Positions 8,041 to 14,528 are shown, counted from the stretch's first letter. The stretch: 24,954 nt of DNA from Chloroflexota bacterium (GCA_023380955.1 JAMCTB010000058.1:7974-32927); one strand, 5' to 3'. The notes: generated from the sequence alone by a model not told the origin. Numbers and translations: made by a program.

Positions 8041-8073
8041 GGGACGCGGGCCCCGGTCCGGGGTCCGCGTCCC
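8041..8073. repeat. Long GC-rich hairpin inside the operon
   Basis: Two 16-base arms (8041-8056 starting GGGACGCGGGCC, and 8058-8073 ending CCGCGTCCC) pair with a single G-U around one unpaired base. No U-run follows, so it is not a standard intrinsic terminator. It sits between the small peptide gene and the next gene (8149) and could be an mRNA-stabilising or processing element that sets different levels for the transporter and enzyme halves. Confidence 0.75.
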
Positions 8074-8148
8074 GCTACAGGAAGGTGTATAGTCGGCGAC
8101 CAACCTTCGCGGCGAGCGGGGCTGCTTGCCGCCGGAAAGAAGTCCTCC

Positions 8149-8736
8149 ATGGCAAAGGTATTATTAGCCGTTTTCGGTATCTTCATAGTGCTCGGCAGCT
8201 ATGCGGCCTTCGAGCTCAGGGGCAAGATGAGCGCGGCCCGTCTGGGGTCGGACGTGACATACAGCCTGGACGCCCAGGGCAATGCGGCGGTCGAGATGGT
8301 CAACAAGAGTTTCTTCACCGATGCTGACACCGAGAAGAACTTCGACGGCATGGTTGCGAGACTCGGCCAGCCCGACACTGAGGCCTTCCGGAAGGGGGTC
8401 GAAGACTCGCTGAAGAATCTGTCGGACCAGACCGGCCGGCAGTTCGCGGTGTCCAACTTCGAGGCCAGTTTCGAGCGGAAGCCCGACTACGGCGCCCAGC
8501 TGTACCGTTTCCGATGGTCAGGCTTCGCGGAGAAGAGAGATGCGACCTGGGTAGTGGACTTCAAGGCAGCAAACGCCGTGAAGCTCAACAAGGACTCCAC
8601 CCTGGCCATAGTCCTCCCGACCGGCGCGACCCTGGTGAAGGCGGACCCTGCCCCGACGGGCGGTGATGGAGTCGGGAAGCTGGTGTGGACCGGCAATGGA
8701 GAGATGCCGTGGCCGTACGTCGAGTACAGGCGATAG
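8149..8736 (+). CDS. N-terminally anchored exported protein, unknown function (DUF4897-like pattern)
   Basis: A 195-residue protein with an uncleaved-looking N-terminal membrane helix (residues 3-21, VLLAVFGIFIVLGSYAAF) and a soluble domain predicted outside the membrane. The domain has a beta-rich start (DVTYSLDAQGNAAVEMVN), a helical middle, and a C-terminal part of the form 'Ile-Val-Leu-Pro-x-Gly ... Leu-Val-Trp-Thr-Gly' (AIVLPTGATL, GKLVWTGNGE). This resembles small DUF4897-type extracytoplasmic domains, but the resemblance is from memory and weak. The ribosome site (GGAAAGAAG) is modest. It lies 36 bases before the ferredoxin-like subunit gene and probably shares its transcript. With the 5998 protein it gives the locus two membrane-tethered outside-facing proteins. 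I do not know its function. Confidence 0.7.
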   Translation: MAKVLLAVFGIFIVLGSYAAFELRGKMSAARLGSDVTYSLDAQGNAAVEMVNKSFFTDADTEKNFDGMVARLGQPDTEAFRKGVEDSLKNLSDQTGRQFAVSNFEASFERKPDYGAQLYRFRWSGFAEKRDATWVVDFKAANAVKLNKDSTLAIVLPTGATLVKADPAPTGGDGVGKLVWTGNGEMPWPYVEYRR

Positions 8737-8772
8737 ATAGGTGCTGGACCTGAAGTCTCGAGGAGGAATGGG

Positions 8773-9030
8773 ATGAGGTTACCTATCACCCCGGGCTCGT
8801 ACGAGCCCGGGAGCATGGCGCGAGGCGGCAGGAAGGGGGAGCTTTCACGTATTCCCCGGGTCGAGGCGGGTAAGTGCACCCAGTGCCTGGCCTGCTGGAT
8901 CTTCTGCCCCGACAGCGCTGTGGTGATCACCGGCAAGGCGGTCGAGATAGGCCTGGATCACTGCAAGGGTTGCGGGATCTGCGCTACGGAGTGCCCCGAG
9001 GGGGCGATCCAGATGGTGGGGGTGGCTTGA
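8773..9030 (+). CDS. porD: 2-oxoacid:ferredoxin oxidoreductase delta subunit (2x[4Fe-4S])
   Basis: An 85-residue ferredoxin-like electron-transfer subunit. Two full cluster motifs are present, CTQCLACWIFCP and CKGCGICATECP, each with the Cys-x2-Cys-x2-Cys-x3-Cys-Pro spacing of PorD/VorD proteins, and the ending GAIQM is typical of the family. The ATG at 8773 follows AGGAGG by six bases; an in-frame ATG at 8815 is possible and would remove a short N-terminal extension. A perfect 22-base palindrome lies between these two starts. The stop is one base before the alpha-subunit ATG, so delta, alpha and beta are tightly coupled. In known enzymes it takes electrons from the beta-subunit cluster, which is missing here. 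Confidence 0.92.
   Translation: MRLPITPGSYEPGSMARGGRKGELSRIPRVEAGKCTQCLACWIFCPDSAVVITGKAVEIGLDHCKGCGICATECPEGAIQMVGVA
8790..8811. repeat. Perfect 22-base palindrome in the 5' coding region of the delta subunit gene
   Basis: CCCGGGCTCGT at 8790-8800 is followed directly by its exact reverse complement at 8801-8811, encoding PGSYEPG. In RNA it would form a strong GC hairpin 15 bases after the start codon, and it lies just upstream of an alternative ATG at 8815. It could tune translation or be a protein-binding site. Confidence 0.7.
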
Positions 9031-9031
9031 C

Positions 9032-10240
9032 ATGGCCGAGGCTGTTCCGTTGACGGGAAACCAGGCAGCCGCCGAGGGGGCACGGCTTGCCCGGATCGAG
9101 GTCTTCCCGGCCTTTCCCATCACCCCATCCTACCCGGTGATGACCCTCGTCACCAAGATGATCGATGAGGGGAGACTGAAGGCGAAGTTCATTCGGGTGG
9201 AGTCGGATCACAGCGCCCTGGCCGCCGCCGTCGGCTCTTCCCTGGCAGGCGCCCGCACTTTTAGTACCACCAACTCTCAGGGCCTCGCCATGATGCACGA
9301 GGTCCTTCACTATGCCGCGGGGCTGCGGCTGCCGATCGTGATGGCTGTGGTGAATCGAGCCCTCTCGGCGCCACACAACCGCTTTGCCGACCATGGGGAT
9401 GCCATCGCTCAGGAGACCACTGGCTGGCTCCAGCTCTACTGTGAGAACAACCAGGAGGTGCTAGACACCCTCCTGCAGGCCTTCAAGATCGCCGAGGACG
9501 CGCGGGTACTGCTGCCGGTCCTGGTCAACTACGAGGGCTACGTCCTCGGTGATACGAAGCAGGAGGTCGTCCTGCCGGAGATCGGGGATGCAGACAGCTT
9601 CCTGGCCGGCTACAACCGCGCCGTGCTGGACGTGGATCACCCGGCCTCCCTGAACCCGCCCACCGGCCCCGGCCTGTACACCGAGTTCAAGTTCCAGGAG
9701 CACGCGGCCATGAAGTCGGCCCTGGAGGTCGTGGAGTCGGCGAGCGCCGAGTATGGACGCCGCTTCGGACGGGACTGGCACGGTGTCGTGGAGGGCTACC
9801 GGACGGAGGATGCCGAGGCCCTGCTCGTGACCATGGGCTCCATGGTTGCTACGGCCAGGCAGGCCGTGGACTCCTTCCGCTCGGCCGGAAAGCGCGTCGG
9901 CCTGCTGAAGGTCCGCTCCTTCCGGCCCTTCCCCTTCGACGAAGTGGTGCGCTATGCGCGGGACGCTCGGGCGGTGGCGGTGGTGGATCGGAACGCGGTG
10001 TACGGCGTCGGAGGCGCCCTGTACAGGGAGGTGCTGATGGCCCTCGCGTCGGCCGGTCTGTCCAGGCCGGTGCTCGGTTTCGTCGCCGGGCTTGGTGGCC
10101 GCGAGGTGACCCAAGCGGAGCTGGAGTCCATCGGCGAGCGTGCCCTGGCCGCGGCAGTAGCAGGCAAACCGGGTGGGCAGGTGGTGTGGCACAACTTGAA
10201 GGCCGACATCGTGCGGGAGGAGGCGCTGTCGTGGATCTGA
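9032..10240 (+). CDS. porA: 2-oxoacid:ferredoxin oxidoreductase alpha subunit (PorA-like)
   Basis: A 402-residue alpha subunit, the usual length, of a thiamine-diphosphate-dependent 2-oxoacid:ferredoxin oxidoreductase that would convert pyruvate or a related 2-oxoacid to acyl-CoA and CO2. It has the N-terminal FPAFPITPS substrate/cofactor segment, FIRVESDHSA with LAGARTFSTTNSQGLAMMHEVL, the long conserved block LPIVMAVVNRALSAPHN, YRTEDAEALLVTMGS in the C-terminal transketolase-like domain, and FVAGLGGREVT near the end. In PorA relatives the first motif is usually VESEHSA; here the second acidic residue is Asp (D59), at the position I would align with the thiamine-activating Glu. It begins one base after the delta stop, and its last ten bases overlap the beta gene. 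The closest recognisable type is pyruvate-specific, but the substrate cannot be fixed. Confidence 0.9.
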   Translation: MAEAVPLTGNQAAAEGARLARIEVFPAFPITPSYPVMTLVTKMIDEGRLKAKFIRVESDHSALAAAVGSSLAGARTFSTTNSQGLAMMHEVLHYAAGLRLPIVMAVVNRALSAPHNRFADHGDAIAQETTGWLQLYCENNQEVLDTLLQAFKIAEDARVLLPVLVNYEGYVLGDTKQEVVLPEIGDADSFLAGYNRAVLDVDHPASLNPPTGPGLYTEFKFQEHAAMKSALEVVESASAEYGRRFGRDWHGVVEGYRTEDAEALLVTMGSMVATARQAVDSFRSAGKRVGLLKVRSFRPFPFDEVVRYARDARAVAVVDRNAVYGVGGALYREVLMALASAGLSRPVLGFVAGLGGREVTQAELESIGERALAAAVAGKPGGQVVWHNLKADIVREEALSWI

Positions 10241-11097
10241 AAGAGATGGAGCTGCTGAGGGAGTTGCCCCGAGAGGAGTTGCTCACGGGCGGCCACGGCG
10301 GCATGCCGGGCTACGGCGGCAGCATCGCCCTTCGACAGGCCTTGAAGGCTCTCGGGCCCAAGACGATCCTGTGCATCCCCGCTTCCTCCGTGGCTACGGC
10401 TGTAGCCACGGACCTGCGTACCTCCCTGAAGGTGCCGGAGATCCACTGCCTGTTCGAGAGCTCGGCGGTGATCGCTTCGGGCATCAAGACTGCCCTCGAG
10501 ATGAAGGGCAAGAGAGATGTGACGGTGGTATCGTGGGCCGGCGACGCCGGAACCGCCGACATCGGCTTCCAGGCGGTCTCGGGTGCTGCCGAACGCAACG
10601 AAGACATCATCCACGTGTGCTACGACGACGAGGCCTACCTGAACACCAGTGGCCAGGCCGGCTCCCAGACGCCGAGGCTAGCCATCACCACCGATACGCC
10701 CGGCGGGAAGGAAACCACGAAGAAGGACATGATCTCGATCATGGCGGGCCACGGGGTTCCCTACGTGGCCAGTGCGAGCATCGCCTTTCCGGGTGACTTC
10801 ATCGCCAAGGTGCAGAAAGCGAAGGGGACGCGGGGCTTCCGCTACATCCACGTGCTGGCACCCCAGCCCCAGGGCTGGGGCTACCCGCCGGACCAGACCG
10901 TGAAGATGGCCCGGATGGCAGTCGATACGGGGCTCTGGCCCCTGTTGGAGATCGTGGGGGGCGAGAAGTGCCTCTCCTATCGGCCCCAGCAGAGGGTTCC
11001 CGTGCGGGACTACATTCGGGCTCAGCGTCGTTTCGACAAGATGGGTGAGGAGGAGATAGCCAGGATCCAGGCCGCCCTGGACGAGGGCTGGGGGTAG
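10231..11097 (+). CDS. porB: 2-oxoacid:ferredoxin oxidoreductase beta subunit lacking all [4Fe-4S] ligands
   Basis: A 288-residue beta subunit; the GTG at 10231 follows GGGAGGAGG by seven bases and overlaps the alpha stop. The thiamine-diphosphate block is well kept: AGDAGTADIGFQAVSGAAERNED at 103-125, then YDDEAYLNTSGQ, with QTP at 146-148 (usually GDGG, here GDAG). The C-terminal pattern with VDTGLWPLLEI and RAQRRFDKM also fits. Typical PorB proteins bind a [4Fe-4S] cluster with four Cys in motifs like GHxxCxGCG, ATGCxEV and xPCPTGW. Here these read GHGGMPGYGG (21-30), PASSVATA (50-57) and APQPQGW (210-216), so the four positions are Met25, Tyr28, Ser53 and Gln212. The remaining four cysteines lie elsewhere. 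The protein probably binds thiamine diphosphate but no cluster, so the electron route to the delta subunit is unclear. Confidence 0.9.
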   Translation: MDLKEMELLRELPREELLTGGHGGMPGYGGSIALRQALKALGPKTILCIPASSVATAVATDLRTSLKVPEIHCLFESSAVIASGIKTALEMKGKRDVTVVSWAGDAGTADIGFQAVSGAAERNEDIIHVCYDDEAYLNTSGQAGSQTPRLAITTDTPGGKETTKKDMISIMAGHGVPYVASASIAFPGDFIAKVQKAKGTRGFRYIHVLAPQPQGWGYPPDQTVKMARMAVDTGLWPLLEIVGGEKCLSYRPQQRVPVRDYIRAQRRFDKMGEEEIARIQAALDEGWG

Positions 11098-11125
11098 AGG
11101 GTAGCTTCGCGTCGCTTCGGCATTC

Positions 11126-11345
11126 GATAGTCTGGCAGTCGAGCTGACGCCAGGGCAGCGGCACGAAGCCACCGTCTTCGAGCCGCTGATGGGGCAGTGT
11201 GCCGTCAAGCGAGTGGGGTGCTGCCGACCCAAGCAACGACCTGGCCGAGAGTGGTTGGCGACAAAGGGTACAGCGGCCAGAAGATCCGAGGGTACGCTCG
11301 TAGGCGGGGGATCCGGATCTCCCGCAAAGAGTGCAAGCGAGATTT
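11126..11345 (+). pseudogene. IS5-family transposase remnant, frameshifted
   Basis: Two frames join into one transposase-like segment. From 11126 one frame reads DSLAVELTPGQRHEATVFEPLM, matching the 'PLAF.LTPGQ.HE' region of IS5-type DDE transposases. From about 11251 the next frame reads VVGDKGYSGQKIRGYARRRGIR, the highly typical 'ADKGY(S/D)' block holding the second catalytic Asp. The N-terminal third and the C-terminal Glu region are absent and no inverted repeats are evident, so this is a dead internal fragment. It fills most of the gap between the oxidoreductase operon and the GntR gene. Confidence 0.8.
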
Positions 11346-11350
11346 GTTTG

Positions 11351-11379
11351 TTGACGCCCGCATACAAATTGTGCACAAT
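11351..11379 (+). promoter_or_regulatory. Promoter and palindromic operator of the GntR gene
   Basis: A -35 box TTGACG (11351-11356), 17 bases, then a weak -10 box CACAAT (11374-11379). A perfect 12-base palindrome, ATTGTGCACAAT at 11368-11379, covers the -10 box, and an overlapping ACAAATTGT sits at 11364-11372. ATTGTNNACAAT-type sites are usual for FCD-subfamily GntR regulators, so negative autoregulation is likely. Nearly the same site recurs at 12306-12317. Confidence 0.75.
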
Positions 11380-11422
11380 CGGCCTCGCTGTATGAGAGCC
11401 TCCCTGGACCAAAGAGGTCGAG

Positions 11423-12088
11423 ATGACGGGGAAAATCCCACTCAAAGCTGTCGCCTACACTGCGATCCGCGATGCCATCGTCTCAGGCAAGCTGCTGCCT
11501 GCCACCCCGGTTTCCGAGGCACAACTCCAGGAGATGCTGGGCATCAGCCGGACCCCCATTCGTGAGGCCCTGCAGCGCCTTGCCGCCGAGAACCTCGTCA
11601 CCCTGTCCCCGAATAAGGGCGCGGTAGTAACCAGCATCGGCGTCGAGGACTGCCAGGACGCCTTCGCCGTACGTGAGATGCTCGAGGGCCTGGCAGCGTC
11701 GTTGGCCGCCAGGCGTATGCCGAAGTCGGAGTTGGATTCGCTGACCGAGGAATACGAACGGCTCAACACGCGGCGCAGGCCGGCCGATCCAGGACTTGTG
11801 GATTTTGGGTCGCGGCTGCACGCCACTATCCAACGAAGCAGCGGAAGCCCCCGGCTGACACGTCTACTCGCTCTAATCAAGCAGGAAATGGAAAGGCTGG
11901 GCAGCTACCAGCTAGGGGTTGCCGGCCGCATCGAACAGTCCTTCCGGGAGCACGGCGAAATCGTCGCTGCCCTGCACTCCGCGGACCCGGCCACGGCCGA
12001 GGGTGCAATGCGCCGTCACGTCAGGCACAGCGCCGAGGCGGCTGTGAGTCTGATGCTGGACGCCGGCACTCCTCGTCACGGCATATGA
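11423..12088 (+). CDS. GntR-family transcriptional regulator, FCD (FadR-like) subfamily
   Basis: A 221-residue DNA-binding regulator. Residues 10-70 form the winged helix (AIRDAIVSGKL, then SEAQLQEMLGISRTPIREALQRLAAENLV and a KGAVVTSI wing). Residues 75-210 are the all-helical FCD ligand-binding domain, with DFGSRLHATI, REHGEIVAAL and MRRHVRHS supplying histidines 133, 177, 199 and 202 of the usual metal/ligand site; the Asp normally four residues before the first His is Gly here. FCD regulators usually sense carboxylic acids or sugar acids. The ATG follows an AGAGGT-type ribosome site. It lies between the oxidoreductase operon and the ABC importer and could control either; the duplicated operator in front of the importer favours the latter. 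Confidence 0.93.
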   Translation: MTGKIPLKAVAYTAIRDAIVSGKLLPATPVSEAQLQEMLGISRTPIREALQRLAAENLVTLSPNKGAVVTSIGVEDCQDAFAVREMLEGLAASLAARRMPKSELDSLTEEYERLNTRRRPADPGLVDFGSRLHATIQRSSGSPRLTRLLALIKQEMERLGSYQLGVAGRIEQSFREHGEIVAALHSADPATAEGAMRRHVRHSAEAAVSLMLDAGTPRHGI

Positions 12089-12098
12089 ACGGGGAGGA

Positions 12099-12292
12099 GA
12101 GGACGTTCGTGCGGAGGTGAAGCAGCGAACCTCTGACCTCGCACCGGGGGGCGGCTGCGTCGTCTGTTGGGTGCACCATATCCAGCCGAGGTGCCGCCCG
12201 AGAACGTGGTGGCCATGTTCGACGCAGCCTACGAGGTGGGCCACTACCCCCTCACGTTGAGTTGGGGCGAACGTCCGAAATCGGGTTATTGA
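12099..12292 (+). pseudogene. C-terminal remnant of a uroporphyrinogen-decarboxylase-family protein, frameshifted
   Basis: From about 12099 one frame reads EDVRAEVKQRTSDLAPGGG and continues to HHIQP; after a one-base deletion near 12186 the next frame continues EVPPENVVAMFDAAYEVGHYP to a stop at 12290-12292. Joined, this matches the end of URO-D-like proteins ('...LAPGGGF.. ..HNIQ.DVPPENI.AM..A...YG.Y'), which include methyltransferase-associated enzymes. Only the last 60 or so residues remain, directly after the GntR stop. The final TGA overlaps the -35 box of the next promoter. Confidence 0.72.
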
Positions 12293-12317
12293 CAGGGGCA
12301 TACAAATTGTGTACAAT
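12289..12317 (+). promoter_or_regulatory. Second GntR-type promoter and operator (near consensus)
   Basis: A -35 box TTGACA (12289-12294), 17 bases, then TACAAT (12312-12317), with the operator ATTGTGTACAAT at 12306-12317. The stretch from 12299 to 12319 differs from the GntR promoter at one base only. It is the only strong promoter visible ahead of the ABC importer genes and faces them. Confidence 0.75.
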
Positions 12318-12367
12318 CGCTACGGCTTCGTGAACAAGGGCGTGTTTGCACCGAAGAGGTGGAGACG

Positions 12368-12514
12368 ATGGGGAAAACCCCGGTCAAAGCTGCTGTTCAC
12401 CCAGCGATCCGCAATGCCGTCGTCTCCGGCAAGCTATCCAGTCCGATCTCCCCCACAACTTGTAGCTTTCAATGGGATCCAGGTGTCCAACGCCCTGAGC
12501 TACATGGTGCGTAG
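12368..12514 (+). pseudogene. Truncated second copy of the GntR regulator gene
   Basis: The frame starts MGKTPVKAAVHPAIRNAVV then SGKL, closely parallel to MTGKIPLKAVAYTAIRDAIV then SGKL of the intact regulator. Homology stops after about 23 residues; unrelated codons follow to a TAG at 12512-12514. The copy keeps the promoter, operator, leader position and start codon but has lost most of the helix-turn-helix and the whole FCD domain. It could still make a 48-residue peptide, but more likely serves as a leader for the importer transcript. Confidence 0.75.
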
Positions 12515-12830
12515 CGGCGCTCCCTGAAGGCGGTGCAAGAAGTCACCAACGAGCACATCGAGCTTCCCTACGTCGATCAGTGTATTCACTTCCGTGGCGA
12601 GATGACCATGAGGAGGTGATTGCTGCCGGAAGAAAGTAGATCCTCCGATAAAGGTAGTCGATGGGTCCAGAGACCGGGTACCAGCAAGTGTGGAGTCTGG
12701 GGACCGAAGGGTTGAGACTGTCGGCTGGTGCCGCTTGCAGTTCGGAAATCGATTTACCCGAACGTACTCTCTGCGCGCCGGCTGGCCTTGAAGCTGGCGC
12801 TGGCGGATTATCAGCGTTGGAGGAGAAGGG
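12515..12830 (+). other. Decayed intergenic stretch before the importer
   Basis: No intact gene is seen. In the frame of the broken GntR copy, codons 12524-12616 read LKAVQEVTNEHIELPYVDQ followed by CIHFRGEMTMRR and a stop; this looks like old coding sequence from a protein I cannot name. Further on, an inverted repeat GTTCGG (12740-12745) / CCGAAC (12758-12763) encloses the palindrome AAATCGATTT (12746-12755). A good ribosome site (GGAGGAG) for the lipoprotein gene closes the stretch. No second strong promoter was found. Confidence 0.5.
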
Positions 12831-14510
12831 ATGGAGACTCGGGATAGCGCACGCTTATCGCGAAGAGAGCTGCTGAAGAGGACCGCCCTGGCTGGCCTCG
12901 CCGTAGTCGGGGCACCCGCGTTAGCGGCATGCCAACCGACCACGCCCCAGCCAGCTGCACCTACCCAGGCTGCGCCCCAGCCAGCTGCACCTGCTCAGGC
13001 TGCGCCCCAGCCGGCTGCTGCTGCTGCCCCGGCTGCGGGCAAAGGTCCGACGGGTAAGCTGGTCATAGCCCTCTCCGTGGAGCCGGACACCCTCGAGAAC
13101 TGGAAGGCGTATAGCACGGACGGTCATCCGGTCCTCCGCAACGTGCAGGAGGCCCTCCTCAATCGCGACCCGGTCACGAACGAGTTGGTTGCTGAGCTCG
13201 CCACGAGTTGGGAGCAGGTCAACCCCACCACCTGGCGTTTCAAGCTGCGCGAGGGGGTCAAGTTCCACAACGGCGATCCATTGGACGCTGAGGGAGCGGC
13301 TTTCGGCCTCAACTACACGTGGTCGCCCAAGAACAACTTCGAAATCATGCAGACCATCGGTCCGCAGTTCACTGCCAAGGCGGTCGACAAGTACACGCTC
13401 GACGTGGTCACGGAGCAGCCGGACCCGATCTTGCCCGCACGGCTCTACTTCTCGCCCTTGCCCAATCCGTCCCAGGTGAGGGACGATCCGAAGTCGCTGC
13501 CGGTCAAGCCTATCGGGACCGGTCCCTATCGCTTCGTTGAATGGGCCAAGGGGCAGTACATCCGCCTCACCGCAAATCCTGATTGGTGGGGCAACAGTGC
13601 CGCCAAGGACGCCCGCGGCGAGGTAACAATCAAAGATGTAGAGTTCATCTTCCGCGCCGAGTCGCCGGTGAGGACCGCCATGGCCAAGGCGGGCGAGGTT
13701 CAGTTCGCGCGCTTCATCTCCCCCGAGGAAGCCAAGACGACCCCGCAGGGCATGTCGGCGCCGAGCGTCGAGACCATCTTCCTGCGGCTGGACACGATGC
13801 ATCCGGCGATGCGGGACCAGCGCGTCCGCAAGGCCATCGCTTTTGCGATCGACAAGGCAGGGGTCGCAGACAAGCTCTTCGGCGGCGCGGGCCGCCCGGC
13901 CTCGCAACTCGTCGGGCCCTCGGCCACGGGCTACAACCCCGCCCTCAAGCCATACCCGTACGATTTGGAGCAGGCGAAGAAGCTGGTAGGTGATGCCAAG
14001 GCGTCCGGCATCCAGGTTGATGCCCCCATCACTTGCGCCACCCGTCGTGGCATATACCTGCGCCACGACGAGTTCGCGGAGTACACCGCCAACCAGCTAC
14101 GGACTATCGGCCTCAACGCCAAGAGCGAGGTCGTGGACCCAGCCCAGTTCAACCAGCAGTACAGCATGCCGCAGAAGAATATCCCGACAACCCGCGGCTG
14201 GATCACGAACAACCCGCACGGAAACGAAATCATGGACGCGAGCGCTACCGCCCAGTCGTACTACCGATGCGCGGGCGCCGCCTCCACCTACTGCAACGCA
14301 GAGTTGGACAAAGCGCTCGAAGCCGCCCTGCCGCTGACGGGCGACAACAGGGTCAAGGCGCTGCAGGCGGTCACCAAGATCTTCTACGACGACTACGCCG
14401 CTGTGCCGGTGATTCACATGGACCTCAACTATGGCCTGAGCAAGAACCTCACCTGGAAGCCGAGGCTGGACGGCTTCATGCTCGTCAAAGAGATGAAGCT
14501 CCAGGGGTAG
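12831..14510 (+). CDS. Oligopeptide/nickel-type ABC transporter substrate-binding lipoprotein (SBP family 5)
   Basis: A 559-residue extracytoplasmic binding protein of the DppA/OppA type. The N-terminus has a twin-arginine pattern (LSRRELLKRTALAG, Arg11-Arg12) followed by a lipobox ending LAAC with Cys34, so it is a predicted Tat-exported lipoprotein. A flexible Ala/Pro/Gln linker at 35-70 is built from ten-residue repeats. The binding domain follows: LVIALSVEPDTLENW, WRFKLREGVKFHNGDPL (the family signature), TGPYRFVEW, and the late LRTIGLNAK region. The ATG at 12831 follows a GGAGGAGAAGGG site. Substrates of this family include peptides, nickel chelates, sugars and opines, and none can be chosen from the sequence. 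It is separated from the permease genes by a strong hairpin, consistent with its expression at a higher level. Confidence 0.93.
   Translation: METRDSARLSRRELLKRTALAGLAVVGAPALAACQPTTPQPAAPTQAAPQPAAPAQAAPQPAAAAAPAAGKGPTGKLVIALSVEPDTLENWKAYSTDGHPVLRNVQEALLNRDPVTNELVAELATSWEQVNPTTWRFKLREGVKFHNGDPLDAEGAAFGLNYTWSPKNNFEIMQTIGPQFTAKAVDKYTLDVVTEQPDPILPARLYFSPLPNPSQVRDDPKSLPVKPIGTGPYRFVEWAKGQYIRLTANPDWWGNSAAKDARGEVTIKDVEFIFRAESPVRTAMAKAGEVQFARFISPEEAKTTPQGMSAPSVETIFLRLDTMHPAMRDQRVRKAIAFAIDKAGVADKLFGGAGRPASQLVGPSATGYNPALKPYPYDLEQAKKLVGDAKASGIQVDAPITCATRRGIYLRHDEFAEYTANQLRTIGLNAKSEVVDPAQFNQQYSMPQKNIPTTRGWITNNPHGNEIMDASATAQSYYRCAGAASTYCNAELDKALEAALPLTGDNRVKALQAVTKIFYDDYAAVPVIHMDLNYGLSKNLTWKPRLDGFMLVKEMKLQG
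12943..13032 (+). repeat. Three tandem 30-base units encoding the lipoprotein linker
   Basis: A 30-base unit starting CGCCCCAGCC begins at 12943, 12973 and 13003 and encodes PQPAAPTQAA, PQPAAPAQAA and a degenerate third copy. The first two copies are almost identical, so the linker length probably varies between strains by slippage. Confidence 0.85.
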
Positions 14511-14528
14511 CCCGACGCTTGGCAGGAG

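Noticed and set aside
12921..14066. A 381-codon minus-strand frame across the binding-protein gene
   Set aside because: The composition is a mirror of high-GC codon bias, and the plus strand encodes a clear SBP family 5 protein.
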